From the NCBI GenBank assembly GCA_000697355.1, contig JNEN01001258.1, forward strand, positions 62,001 through 126,000: 64,000 nt of DNA. Reading direction: 5' to 3'. The stretch comes from Syncephalastrum monosporum B8922. Taxonomy: Eukaryota > Mucoromycota > Mucoromycetes > Mucorales > Syncephalastraceae. The notes beneath the pieces were generated by a model. It did no database searches and was not told the origin of the DNA. It worked only from the letters and a program-made list of their open reading frames with translations. A program made the translations under genes and the position numbers. Of the stretch, positions 39,612 to 50,757 are shown in pieces (the stretch's first letter is position 1; every line of letters starts with the position of its first letter).

Positions 39612-42462
39612 ATGGCCTGGGGCTGTCATGGCGAGAAACCTATCGATTATTCTCACTTTTCAATCGATGCTCTTTGTATTAGTATGAACGGTGTGCATTC
39701 CAACGACGAATACGACTCTAGACAAAAGGATGCTTCCCTTGAGGATCAGTTTCAGTCCATTACGCTTGCAGAAGACGACAACAATAAGAACACCTCCTTC
39801 TCTGACCAACCTCCTGCCTCCTCGAATGCGCCTCTTCCACATACCCTCGACACCAACCGTCTTTTAGACGAATTGTCCGAACAGACAGCGAATCCAGTCG
39901 GAATAATGTCATCTCCACCACCCAATCTGGGCCCGCCATCTCCAAGGGAACCACATAATGACATGGACAGCCGAGGCACGTACAAGTACGACCAGTTCTT
40001 TGAGGAGGTCTCGCTCGATCTCCCCAGAGAGCAAATCTTTCAGCACCCACAATCGCCCCAATCGAAGCTCTTGAAATTCATGCCGCGTCGCAACAACGCG
40101 AACACTAACGCCAACGCCAACTCCACAACTGCCCATGCTACTACTACCGCTACCGCTACTACTACTGCTACTACTACTGCTACTACAACAACTACTACTA
40201 CTACTGCCTTTAATACGAACACTGCCAATCAAATTGGCAGCAATCACCGCAATACCATAATGGCCGAAGCCCAACACCCCTATGCGACTGCCACCTCTGT
40301 TGAAGCAACGCCACCTAACTATATCAACACTTCCGATATATCGGGCCCGTTTTATTCTATATCCGATGTCCTCAGTGACAGCCCTTCGACCACTTCAACG
40401 GCTATGACTGCAGCGGCTGCTGCCGCGGCTGCAGCTGTCGCGGCTGCAGCGGGCGACAGAGATCCCCATTCACGAAACGATGCCAAGTCCAAGTCCGGTC
40501 CAGAGCGCCAGCGGAGGAATACATACGAAAAAGGGGAAGTCGCGTTGGCCGGTGGTTCGTCTATCAAGGGTTTGAAGCGGCGCTCTAGGTGAGCTCCTCC
40601 ACTTCATTGAAACCATGCCGATATTCATCATCTACATAGTCTCAACCCTTTCACTCGAAACAGATCAAGCCGTCAGAAACCGTCCCCTCTTGAGGCTGCT
40701 GTATCCAAAACGCGGCCTAGGTAAACATGATCTAACACCACTGACCTTACAAGCTAACCATTTAACAGAATGTTACCCCCAAAGAACCCCGCTGAGGAAA
40801 AGAAGCATCTGCAAGAGCACCAGACCATGATGAAGAAGGCGCAACAATTAGGTACTAGCACCGTGTCACAGCGCTTCTCTGTCTCATCGCCACTTACAGA
40901 GGCCAAGAAACAAAAGGAATATCTACGGAAAAAAGAAGAAAACGACAAAAAGACTGGCCAAGCTCTGCATTTGTGGGAAACCGACATCTTGACCCATTGG
41001 GAATCGCGGTAAAGCTTCCAACACCCCTGAGAGATATACAGGAGTTTGACAGTAAACTAGGTCCACCGAGCGATGGGTACGCGATCTATGGCTACAAGGT
41101 ATACCTCCTCGTTGTCGCAAACGGGTATGGTTACTTGCTATTGGAAACCAGCTGGATATATCAAAAGGTAGGAAGAGAATAATATATCCTGCGATATGGG
41201 CGTACTCATACTATTGTGAAACAGGAATCCTCGACGACTTGGCGAGCACTGCGTCGGATCCTGCAAATGATGACCGTTTAAAAAGGGAGCCCAATCCACC
41301 TTGGGCTTCTACGGATGACGAGGTCTACGATATCCGGCGTGCGCGACGTACAAGCAGCCTGAATGTGCTCCATGAAGATCCGCAATTCGAAGGAGTGAAC
41401 TCTCTTCATGAAGACAAGAGCACTACGCTTGATGTTTCATATGAGACTGGCGGCACTGACGCGTTGGATTCGGTTGACAAGCTTTCAACTGAACTGCAGC
41501 CGTCAACTCATACCACGTCTGAGCCGGGGGATGATGTGCGCCTCAGTGACGACTATGAATCATTCCCATTCGATGCTGATCAAGCCGGTGATTTTTCCAA
41601 AGTCGATCCATACCTGCGCAAAGTCATTGAAGAGGATATTTTGCGAACCCTACCGAGTTTATGCGTATTTCAAGTAAGTGCACTCATGGTTATAAAAAAA
41701 GTATCGGTATGGAGCATGCTAAATGATGCTAAACGATGCTTAACGATATAGCCTGATGGCCCGCTGTTCAATTCATTACGCCGACTTCTGTACGCCTACA
41801 CTGTATACCAAGGAAATATGAACTATGCAAGTATCACCAAATCACTTGGCTCTTATTGTTAACATTTGAGATCTTTGATCCAGCCTCGTGGCGCATCGTT
41901 CCTTGCAGGCATGCTTTTACTAAATATGGACAGCCACAGTGCTTTCGTAGCACTGGCCAATCTTGTCAAGAAGAGCATGGTCTTGACTGCATTTTATACG
42001 ACCAACGAGAGTCAAGTGCGCGGACATTTCAAAATATTCAACATCTTCTTTGCAGAAAACTTGCCCAAGCTCTACATGCATTTCAAGAACCTATCCTTGA
42101 CGCCTGAGCATTATCTGTCGGACTGGCTAATGACGCTATTCGCATCTATAATACCACTTGAAGTATCCAGCCGACTGTGGGACATCTTCTTGCTCGAAGG
42201 CGATATTATCCTGTTCAAGGCTGGCCTCGCCGTTCTCAAGTACCTCGAACCGCTCTTGTGGGGCAGCAATTTTAGTGAGACGGTACGGATCCTCAAGATG
42301 GGATTTGTCGGTGAAGAACGCGGAGGAGAGGTTGAGGCTGCCCTTGCAGTCAGCGGCAATATCACCCAAGGTGAACAAGACCAATTTTTTGCAGAAGTGC
42401 TAGGTAGAAATGGACTACAACTCGATAGGATTAGGTTCAATGAACTCGTGAAAAAGCTTTAA
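39612..42462 (+). CDS. TBC-domain RabGAP of the TBC1D12/14 type
   Basis: Exons 39612-40588, 40664-40720, 40769-40851, 40900-41008, 41061-41167, 41225-41673, 41752-41826 and 41884-42462 give 811 residues. The first ~340 are disordered, with Asn, Thr and Ala runs. The subgroup mark LPPKNPAEEKKHLQEHQ precedes WESRSTERWVRDLWLQGIPP, the TBC start. An acidic insert of ~115 residues separates this from the motif-A arginine finger IEEDILR. Motif B then reads YPRGASFLAGM, not YxQG. The tail has YLSDWLMTLFASIIPLEVSS and RLWDIFLLEGD. TBC proteins stimulate GTP hydrolysis by Rab GTPases; this subgroup acts in endosome and autophagy traffic in animals. Exon 7 ends at a GC donor (GCAAGT at 41827). An upstream in-frame start and ATG 39684 are alternatives. 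Confidence 0.9.
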
Positions 42463-42565
42463 TTCTTTGTTTATAACAACTGAAATAATGACTTGCACAG
42501 AGATGAGATGCATGGAGTCAATAGTTTCATACTGGAGTTACAATACTGTGAGACGCGATCTTACA

Positions 42566-42861
42566 ATGACACGCTTTTCAGTACGATATCTATCTTTCAG
42601 AGTACCATGTAAACAGAGGCGATCTATCGATGGCGCGTATTGGACATATAGACACTGTCACCCACTGTCTTTCTGGCCGGCTTGTATCTCCCAGTTGCAG
42701 TTGGAGTTTACTTCGGCATTGCATTCGTCGCTGCGTCAGGGCAAACGCCTTTTGTTGGTACCATTGGTATTAGGTGCCTGCGAAGTTGGGCGAAGTTGAG
42801 TGGTTTTATTCCTTTCCGAACACTGTACGACGTGACCATGGGTAAACGTTCAAAGAAATAG
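42566..42861 (+). CDS. Possible small single-pass membrane protein
   Basis: Proposed exons 42566-42580 and 42652-42861 give 74 residues. The second exon is open from a clear acceptor (ACATATAG) and encodes a hydrophobic segment, FLAGLYLPVAVGVYFGIAFV, then a basic end, VTMGKRSKK. Size, one membrane span and a Lys-rich tail fit a small organelle membrane protein. I recognise no family. The five-codon first exon is a guess; only the second exon is reasonably supported. It lies 104 bases after the TBC gene stop. Confidence 0.4.
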
Positions 42862-42931
42862 AGAGGGTTGCAGGCGGGGGCAACGAGCAAAGAAGTTTAA
42901 ATGACGTCGACCATTGGCTAGATATGTGAGG

Positions 42932-43726
42932 TCACTGCAGGGCAGGAATTTTTTGCTTCATATCCATCGCATCGGAGCACAAGAGGGTTATCACCATGGT
43001 GTAAGAATACGTACGTCTCCATGCCACACTATGGGTTACTAGGCAGGAAACAGTAAGCACTTCTTACGTTAAGAGAAACTCAGGAGTGTCATCCCTTGTC
43101 ATGACCTGCTCATCAGGTAGTTCGATTTTCTTCGCTTGAATCTTTGGATCGCAGTGAGTGACCTTCTTGCCCTCAGCGTCTAGTCTTGATCCCGGCTCTT
43201 CGCTAAATGGTCTATTACAAGTATAGCGAGACAAGGTCTATACTACACATACTCTTGGCACAAACCAAAAAAAGCAAGCGATTTTGATCTATGGAACCCA
43301 GCCACAGTCCCAGATCCCTGCCCTTGGACTGATTACGCGTGTTGATATGAAAGGAAGTTCATTAAACTATCGATTAGTATGTTCCGTGCCCAGAAAACGA
43401 AGAAAGGGCCAGACCAGTGGATGTGGATCGACCGACAGCACAGGCTCATTAGAGTTCTTACTCTTTTTAGACTAGCACAAGCAAAGGGAATGGATCGTCC
43501 ATTGTTGAGCTGAGTAAAGCCGCAAAAATATCGCACACAGAAAAAAGCCAAGGCCGCGCCGATTGAACAGGTTCCACGCTAAAAGCTCAGAATAGCATAC
43601 CGTCTAATAGTAGAAAAGTTAAGGTGGGTCCAGAAATCAAAGAAAAGAAGGGCCCTTTTTTTCCTACTTTATTTTCTTGGATACGCTTGTCCTTTCGTTT
43701 TCTCTTCTCTTTTTCCGCTTATTCAT
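42932..43726 (-). CDS. Weak multi-exon gene candidate
   Basis: A phase-consistent model uses exons 43726-43685, 43603-43479, 43366-43337, 43288-43253, 43211-43068 and 43028-42932 (157 residues). The best parts are a hydrophobic stretch (LLAWNLFNRRGLGFFLCAIF) and a hydrophilic exon (EEPGSRLDAEGKKVTHCDPK). One intron holds a TACTAAT branch-point sequence 6 bases before its acceptor region. Against it: the last intron would be only 39 bases, one donor is weak (GTGCTA) and no family is recognised. It may be a real small gene or a decayed one. Confidence 0.25.
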
Positions 43727-43776
43727 TTGTATAAACTTCATACATCTCCTCGCATATTAGTTATAATCCTTTGGAC

Positions 43777-44853
43777 ATGAAAATTCCGTCTTTTACCAAG
43801 TTCCTACTGTTTACGCTTGTAATCCTCTACTTTGCGAACACAGTATGTCAGGCCCAACTCCTGAGTGATGTCCTTGGAGGAGGTTCCGATAGCGGTTCGC
43901 AAGCATCCAATACGGGGGGAGATACCCAACAGTCAAGCAGCCCTACTCAGTCCCAGGATAACAATAATAATAATGACAATAGCCAGTCGGCCGCCCCCAC
44001 CAGCGATGCGGCTCAGTCTTCACAATCTTCGGATAACAATAACAACAACAGCAACACACAAGACAACAACTCGGCCACGCCAGCTCCTACCTCTTCACAG
44101 GACAGCAACAATAACAGCTCGAGCAACAGCCCGGACAAGACAACCTCGAAGGATGCCTCGCCTACCTCTGAAAAGAACAATAATCATAGCAGCGACCAGC
44201 AGCAATCAAACACCGACAGTGCATCTCAGACCGATAACACCAGCCAGAGCTCCCAGTCGTCTGACCAGCAGCAGCAGAATAACGACAATAATGATAACAG
44301 CAGCAGCAACACAGGCACCATCGCCGGTTCGGTGGTCGGCGGTGTTGGTAAGTTTTTTTTTTCTGTTCCTATAAAAGATAATGTCTGACACAATCGAAAT
44401 TTTTTTTATATAGTGGGTCTCGCCCTCATTGGTGGTATTTTGACGTGGTTGATGCGCCGCGGTGGCTGCACCAGCCGCACCAACCGCCGCAACAAGGACG
44501 GTTTCGAGCACCAACCCGACGACTACACGCTGGATATGAGCGAGCCCAACACGTCGCCAGCTGTAGCCGCTGCTGGTCTCACTTCGCCGCTCCATAACCA
44601 CCAAAACGCGCGTCCATTTGTACCTGCCTATGCCCAACAGGACATGCATTACGACTACAACGATCCCAATTCCGTCGGTGCGGGTGGCTATTACTATGAT
44701 GAACGCCAGGAGCAGGACTTAGGCAGCCAAAAGTATTATAACCAGCAACCGTACTACCAGCAATCTTCGCCCATGATGGCTGCAGCTGCTGGTAACACCG
44801 CGCAAGACTTTAAGCCTGACGAAGTGGTCGAGCATAAGCCCAACGTTGCATAA
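43777..44853 (+). CDS. Surface protein with Asn/Ser/Gln-rich stalk and one membrane span
   Basis: Exons 43777-44347 and 44414-44853 give 336 residues. A signal peptide (KFLLFTLVILYFANTVCQAQ) is followed by ~150 residues almost only Ser, Asn, Gln, Asp and Thr, a likely O-glycosylated stalk. One transmembrane helix (VGLALIGGILTWLMRR) spans the splice junction region, then a cytoplasmic tail with Tyr/Gln-rich stretches (DMHYDYNDPNS, YYNQQPYYQQ). The layout matches fungal cell-wall stress sensors (Mid2/Wsc style) but no WSC domain or conserved tail motif is present, so a sensor role is only an inference. The next gene has the same orientation and a similar membrane helix. Confidence 0.8.
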
Positions 44854-46324
44854 ATATTTTTTTCCTGCGTTAACTTTTATTTTCTTTTTCTCTTTTGAAC
44901 ATACTACCCTGTACCATATTGTGTGTATTTAAAAAGATAATCTTACGTTATTATCAAGAACAGCAATAAAATTCCACTCTACATCTATACGTCTATACTC
45001 TTATATGTATTCTTACGCTTGTACTGGGTGGAACGGCCTTGTTCACTCTCACAAGTTTTAGTTTGTGCCTGTGAGACGAGATCGAACAGATCTATTTTTG
45101 CTGCCGTGTTCTAGTTCTGGCCCTATATTCATGCGCGTGGCTGTGTTGCACGATGACGGCTGCACAAACGTGTGTCATGTTGCAGATTGAAAACAGAAGC
45201 ATCAGATGGTGGAGACGTTACTTTACTCCTCTGTGGCATACTTTTACATGCTGATCTGTTTGTGTATTTAATCCCACGTTCATAAATGTATTCATAGAAA
45301 ATGGACAACTGAGGTCACCATCACATGAAAGCGCGGGGGCTCGTATGAACTTAAACTACCAAGGAAATATTAAGATGAAATGCTCGATCGACATGTATGC
45401 AGCAAATACGGGGAAAGGTCAGAATCTATAACCAAGTGAAAAACGTCTTCTGTCAACTGTTTGGATTATATTTTGCGGTCACGAAAATACCAATTTGCTG
45501 CTGTGAATTGGACTGTTATACAAGGTCACTGAAAGTATTGTGATTATGATGAGGGAGAATCAAAGGTTTCGAAAGCTATATAAAATATAAAAGAGATCAT
45601 GAGCGTAGGATTTAGTGCAGTGTATGTCTACTGTGATTGTCAGTAAATGTCCTTACACTGTGAGAGATAGTAAACTAGCTAGGCTCCGCCCTTTTAATAC
45701 TTCGACTGAAGTCACCCTACTAAGGACCCTGTAAATGCGTAGAACACTGACGATGTCCATCGGCGAGCACACATACGCTAAGATCACTCCAGCAGTTTGA
45801 ATCGCCTGGAAACTACACCTAGAGAATCATTGACACTAGAACAGTCGCTTACCTGAGAAAAACAGGACGTAAATGGAAATGCACGTTCACAAACATGCTG
45901 GTTGGTGTCATGCTCATTGTTTGTGGCGGTTTGTGGCACCTGAGGCAATCTCGTGCGGTAAGGCGCGCACAGATGTTTTCATGATGCGGGGGTGGCGTTT
46001 CTGACAAATAAGTCAAGATGAATGCATCGCTCGCACACTATCACGCAAGCCCACCTAGCTCTTGCTTACAGTAGCCGCGGAAAAAGCAAAAACGCATCGT
46101 CTGGAGAAGTGAAAACTAGTGGCGATCCGAAAGTTGCACAAAGTGGGGAGAATTGAGCTATGGAGTTCGAATGCGCGTGTGTACTTCATGAGGATTGTGC
46201 AACCAAGAGCTGCGTATGAAGGGCAAGCCAACAAAAAAAAAAACACCAGCACTTCTTTTCTCTTCTGTTCTCATTTCTTCTCTATATACCCCATATCCCT
46301 CCTTTCCTTCCTTTCTTAAATATA
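44854..46324. other. Intergenic region upstream of the Kelch gene
   Basis: About 1.5 kb, AT-rich, with the 3' UTR of the previous gene (AATAAA near 44963) and the promoter of the next. No supported gene. Confidence 0.5.
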
Positions 46325-48365
46325 ATGACTCGAATCCTCTTGGCCACATTGGGCCTAACGCTCCTTTCGGCCGTCCTCGGTCAGAACAGCAATACTAATT
46401 GTCCGGGCGGACCTACGAACCGTAATGATTTTTCGCCAGTGATTCTCGGCCAAAGAGTGTACATCGTGGGCGGTAGCCTGGTACATACAGTATATGAATG
46501 ATGTACAAACGACTTATAGATAGCTTAGGAACAACTGGATATGTACGCGCTCGATCTGTCAGAAGGGGTGGATGTCAACTGTCCTGCGTGGGTGCAGCCC
46601 AACAATGCCACGACGAATAGCCAGTTCCAGCCATTCATGTACGGAGTGGCATTCAAACAAGCAGACAACAGCATTGGCGTCCAAGCAGGCGATGGCGGCT
46701 CGAATGAGATGACCAACTTGGTGGCGTACCGTGAAAGTGGAGGATGGCAGGGCGGTATGTGAAAATTTAGTCTTTTTTTCCCTTGAGATAACTTCATGGT
46801 TTTTTATTTTTATATACTGCAGTCTCCGAGTATGGTCAGGCACCTGCGCCTCGTGCGGGTATGTCTGCAACCGCAAACGCGAGTGGTACTGCCTTTTATT
46901 TCGGTGGTCGCTCCCTGCAGAGCTCAACCAGCAAGTCCTACGTAAGTCGGGGGTTATGTCAGATAGTACAGAAGATTAAGCCTTCTCTGTTTCTTGCAGT
47001 ACTACGATTTTTATGAATTTGATAGCGCACGGTCACAGTGGAACTGGCCTTCGATTCGTTATGGATGGGGCCAGCCACCTGCCCGCTATGACCATTCCTC
47101 TCACTTGATGCAAGTATTTTCATGATAGACCATGATGCGTACCTTTGCTGACCTTTTAAATAGTGGCGATCAGCTCTTCATCATGGGCGGCAGAGCTGCA
47201 TACGATGATAGCTATAAGCCTTATGCTGATTTTGGGAGCGTCTTGGGTACGAACAAAAATGACAAGCACTGTGTTTTCTACGTGCTTAATCAATCTTGTT
47301 TATTCCTTTTTCTAGTTTTTGATGTGGTGAATTACAAAGCGATGAGCATGGCAACCATTGGTGATGTCCCACCTGCTCGTTATTCGTAAGTCGTAGAAAT
47401 CATATCTTTGGCACAGAAAATTGGGGAATTCTGTGAAACTCACATATATTTTTTGACTTAGATTTGCCTCGGCAGTTGGAGCGGATGGCCACTCGATCGT
47501 CGTTTTTGGTGGTCAGAACACGTCAACGACGACATTCGACTCGTCCACGGACGTCTACACCCTCGATACCTGCACACTCGAATGGACAAAGAAAGACGTG
47601 AAGGGCAATGCTCCAGTGGCTCGCGTAGGCGCCCGAGCCGTGGCTTACGGAGACTATATGCTTATCATGTTTGGTCTGAGCAATGGTACAGTTGACGCCC
47701 AAGGCACCTTCAACCCTACGTACGTCAATGAAGTGGCAATCCTGGACACCAACAAGTGGGAATGGGTCACGAGTGCGCCTGCGAGTCAGTCCACGACGCT
47801 CGGCACTCCTTCCTGCAGTTTGGACTTCCCCGACTTTCCGGAAGACAAAGATACCTACGGCGGTGACGCTGCGAAACCTTACGATCCGACTGTAATCAAA
47901 AACCCGCGGTCGCCTAAAGGCCTGAGTACGCAAAACAAAGCCATCACAATTGTGTTCTGTTTGCTCGGTGCGGCTCTGATTGGTGGTCTGATCTGGTGGT
48001 TTCTTCGTCGTCAGCGCCGCCAGGCACGAGCGACCAACCCGCGCTGGTTGCCGGGTGCACTTGCTAACAACAAAAGCAGCAGCAACAACAGCAGTGCATC
48101 GAATAACGACTATCCGCTTTTTGTGTATAACAACCACGATGACAACGAAAAGGCTATCGGCCGCGATAAAGAAACCACAAAAACCTACACCGCGACCGAC
48201 CATGCCCAATGGGAGCGCGCACTTGACCAGGACGCTGAGCGACCTGAAGATGGACGCCCCATGACTCGGCACTCGGAACTCTGGGAACGTATGCGCAACC
48301 TGAGCGAAAATCACGCCGATTCCACCGTGCCGGAGCCCAAGCAGGGCAAGCTCGTGGACGCATGA
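46325..48365 (+). CDS. Kelch-repeat membrane protein
   Basis: Exons 46325-46480, 46529-46754, 46823-46941, 47000-47109, 47164-47246, 47316-47385 and 47462-48365 give 555 residues. A signal peptide (ILLATLGLTLLSAVLGQ) leads a beta-propeller of Kelch repeats with the usual double-Gly marks: VYIVGGSL, AFYFGGRS, LFIMGGRA, IVVFGGQN, and the R-x-G spacing in PRAGMSA, PARYDHSS and VARVGARA. One transmembrane helix (CLLGAALIGGLIWWFLRR) and a ~120-residue cytoplasmic tail follow. Such proteins are common in Mucoromycota at the cell surface; ligand unknown. Exon 4 ends at a GC donor (GCAAGT at 47110), needed to keep frame and the HSSHLIGDQLFIMGG repeat. The next gene begins only about 140 bases after the stop. 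Confidence 0.88.
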
Positions 48366-48505
48366 TATTTTTTTATTTGTTTGCCTTGTCTCTAGTCATT
48401 TCTGCGTAATAAATAAAAACATTGGATTATTCCGTCAAACTAGGCCTTGGATTCTTCTCTGGCGCAAGGCGCATCTATATACTCTCTTTCTTGGACGTGC
48501 TCATC

Positions 48506-50757
48506 ATGGACCGCCAGAGTATCAGTCACTTCGACCGTGATCAGGAGCATGAACAGGGATGGGAGGATGACCCGACCCCGCTGGAGCTTGAAGCGTTGAG
48601 ACAGTTCATTTTACGGAAAAACGAAGCCAATACTGGCAACAATGATGCCGTACCGTCCGCAGCACGCGAGCAGTCCCCCCCTTCACAAGAACAGAAGCAG
48701 CCTCAACAGTCGGATGCCGAAGGAAAGGCACCGCTGGACACAATGACGACGGACAAACGCCAAAAGGCATCATCCACGCCTTCCTCTTCGATAGAAGAAA
48801 TACACAGAATGGATTATGAAGATATTAATCCACTCGAGATGGAGGCTCTGCGACAGCAAGTGCTAATGACACATGATGATAGCTATGAAAAGGCCGTGCT
48901 CGAGGCAGCCCGTCTCGTGGACCGCAATTTGGGCGGTGGCTCGCGTCCGGCTCCGGGCACCACGTCCTGCCGTGGCATTCAATCGACTCTCAACGCGAAC
49001 CAACAGGCAGCTCTCGCCTCAGGCAAGGGATCTTCCATCGTAACTTCCAAAACTCCATCACGACGCAGACCATCCAGTGTAAGAATACAGCGTTACATGA
49101 TATCAACAAAAAGAAAGCACTAAATATAATATGATACTACTTGGACGTTCCTAATTTAGAAACACAAGTCCATACCCGCACCAAAGAAAAGCCCTACCGA
49201 GCCGTGGTGGAGCTCCCGCTCAGCGTGTCGTCGGCGGTGGCGGCAAGATTATATTGTACCTCGTATCAAGAAAAAAGCCGCGATTAAGCCATTACAACAG
49301 CTGCCAGGCAAAGACCTCGACGATCGTATCCGCCTTACCTTTGAGATTGCCAACTACCTCCAAAAGCAAGCACTTATACGAAAACTTGCGATTGCACTGA
49401 TGCGGTACGGCTCGCCGTCACACCGCCTGATGCAGCTGATGCGGCAGACAACGCACGCCATTGATATTGATACTGCGTTTGTTTACATGCCAAATGTGAT
49501 GCTGATCAGCTTTCTGGACAAAGATGCACACACAACCGAAACGTATTTCATGGGCGAGATGCAAGGCTTCGATATGCACCGGCTCAACGAGGTGTATCGC
49601 TTAAACCGCTTGATCATGCTCGGACAGACGACAATTGATCAGGCGATCTCATATCTGGTCAAAGTCATGGACGCACCGGGCTACTTTCCTGAGTGGGTGC
49701 GATCTCTCTCCTACGCATTTGCGGGCTTTGCTTCTGCGCTGATTTTCTTCAATGGTGGGTGGCCCGAGGCAGGCCTCGCGGCTGCGTTAGGTTTCTTCCT
49801 CGCATTTTACGAAATATTGTCCAACCACTGGGCTGGTCTCGGGCCTTTGTTTGATATTTCTGTTTGTATAATCATTGGCTTCATTGCCACCGGTAAGCTC
49901 ATATTCGCATGTCAAAATCGTAGTGTCTGACAATTTTTTTAGCTGCCAGTCACAGTAATATATGCTACACGCCCGCTGCGTTCGGTGCTGTCGTGGTCTT
50001 ATTGCCAGGTACGGACTGAGATAAACGGCAATAAGTATGCTTACTCGGCTTTAGGTTGGCCTATGGCGTCTGCCATTATGGAGCTGACAAGTCGGAACGT
50101 GATCAGCGGTATTATTCGGCTGGTATATGCACTCATATACTCGTATCTCATGGCGTTCGGTTTGACGACCGGGCAAGCGTTTTACCTCACGTTTGATCAG
50201 ACTGTGGTGTTTTACAATCCAGATACATGCCCCTCCCAAGTCTCGAAATGGTGGTTTTTCTTGTTTGTGCCGTGGTTCTGTACCTGTTTTTGCATCTTTG
50301 TTCGCGCTTTGCCGCGACGGTGGCCACTCATGATTCTCGTTGCGTGCGCAGGCTTTGCAGTCTCGTTTGCGCTCAGCAATTACACTAAAGCGACCACTCA
50401 AGTAACGCAGATTGTTCCCGCTTTTTGCGTGGGATTCCTTGGCAACTTGTACAGCAAAGTGATGCAAGACATGTCGTTCGATGCCATCTTGCTCGGCGTA
50501 AGTGCGCGAAAGGATCAAAGCGAACTAGGTGATTCACCCATTACACATAAACGCAGGCTTTCTTGCTGGTTCCCGGTGCGGTGGGTCTTAGGAGCGGTCT
50601 CGAGGCATTCTCAGGCGTAGAGAGTACAAAAGATACTGGTGCCGGATTTGCGCTTTCGATGATCCAAGCGTCTATTGGTATTACCGTGGGCCTGTATCTG
50701 TCCACATTACTGTTTTATCCTCGTGGTACTCACCACACCCCATTGGCGAGCTTTTAA
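48506..50757 (+). CDS. ThrE/PRM10-family membrane transporter (DUF1212)
   Basis: Exons 48506-49078, 49160-49892, 49943-50008, 50055-50497 and 50557-50757 give 671 residues. About 250 hydrophilic residues, including two copies of a PLELEALRQ / PLEMEALRQQ motif, precede the ThrE domain: IALMRYGSPSHRLMQLMRQT, then VYMPNVMLISF and VMDAPGYFPEW. Ten or so membrane spans follow, with ALIFFNGGWPEAGLAAALGF, IMELTSRNVISGIIRLVYAL and a final LLVPGAVGLRSGLEAF. The family includes bacterial threonine/serine exporters and yeast Prm10; the substrate in fungi is unknown. The ATG at 48506 was taken because the in-frame sequence before it overlaps the previous gene's 3' end. Confidence 0.92.

Noticed and set aside
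41752..41900. A frameshift or pseudogene in the TBC gene
   Set aside because: A GCAAGT donor resolves the frame exactly and restores conserved residues, so no break is needed.
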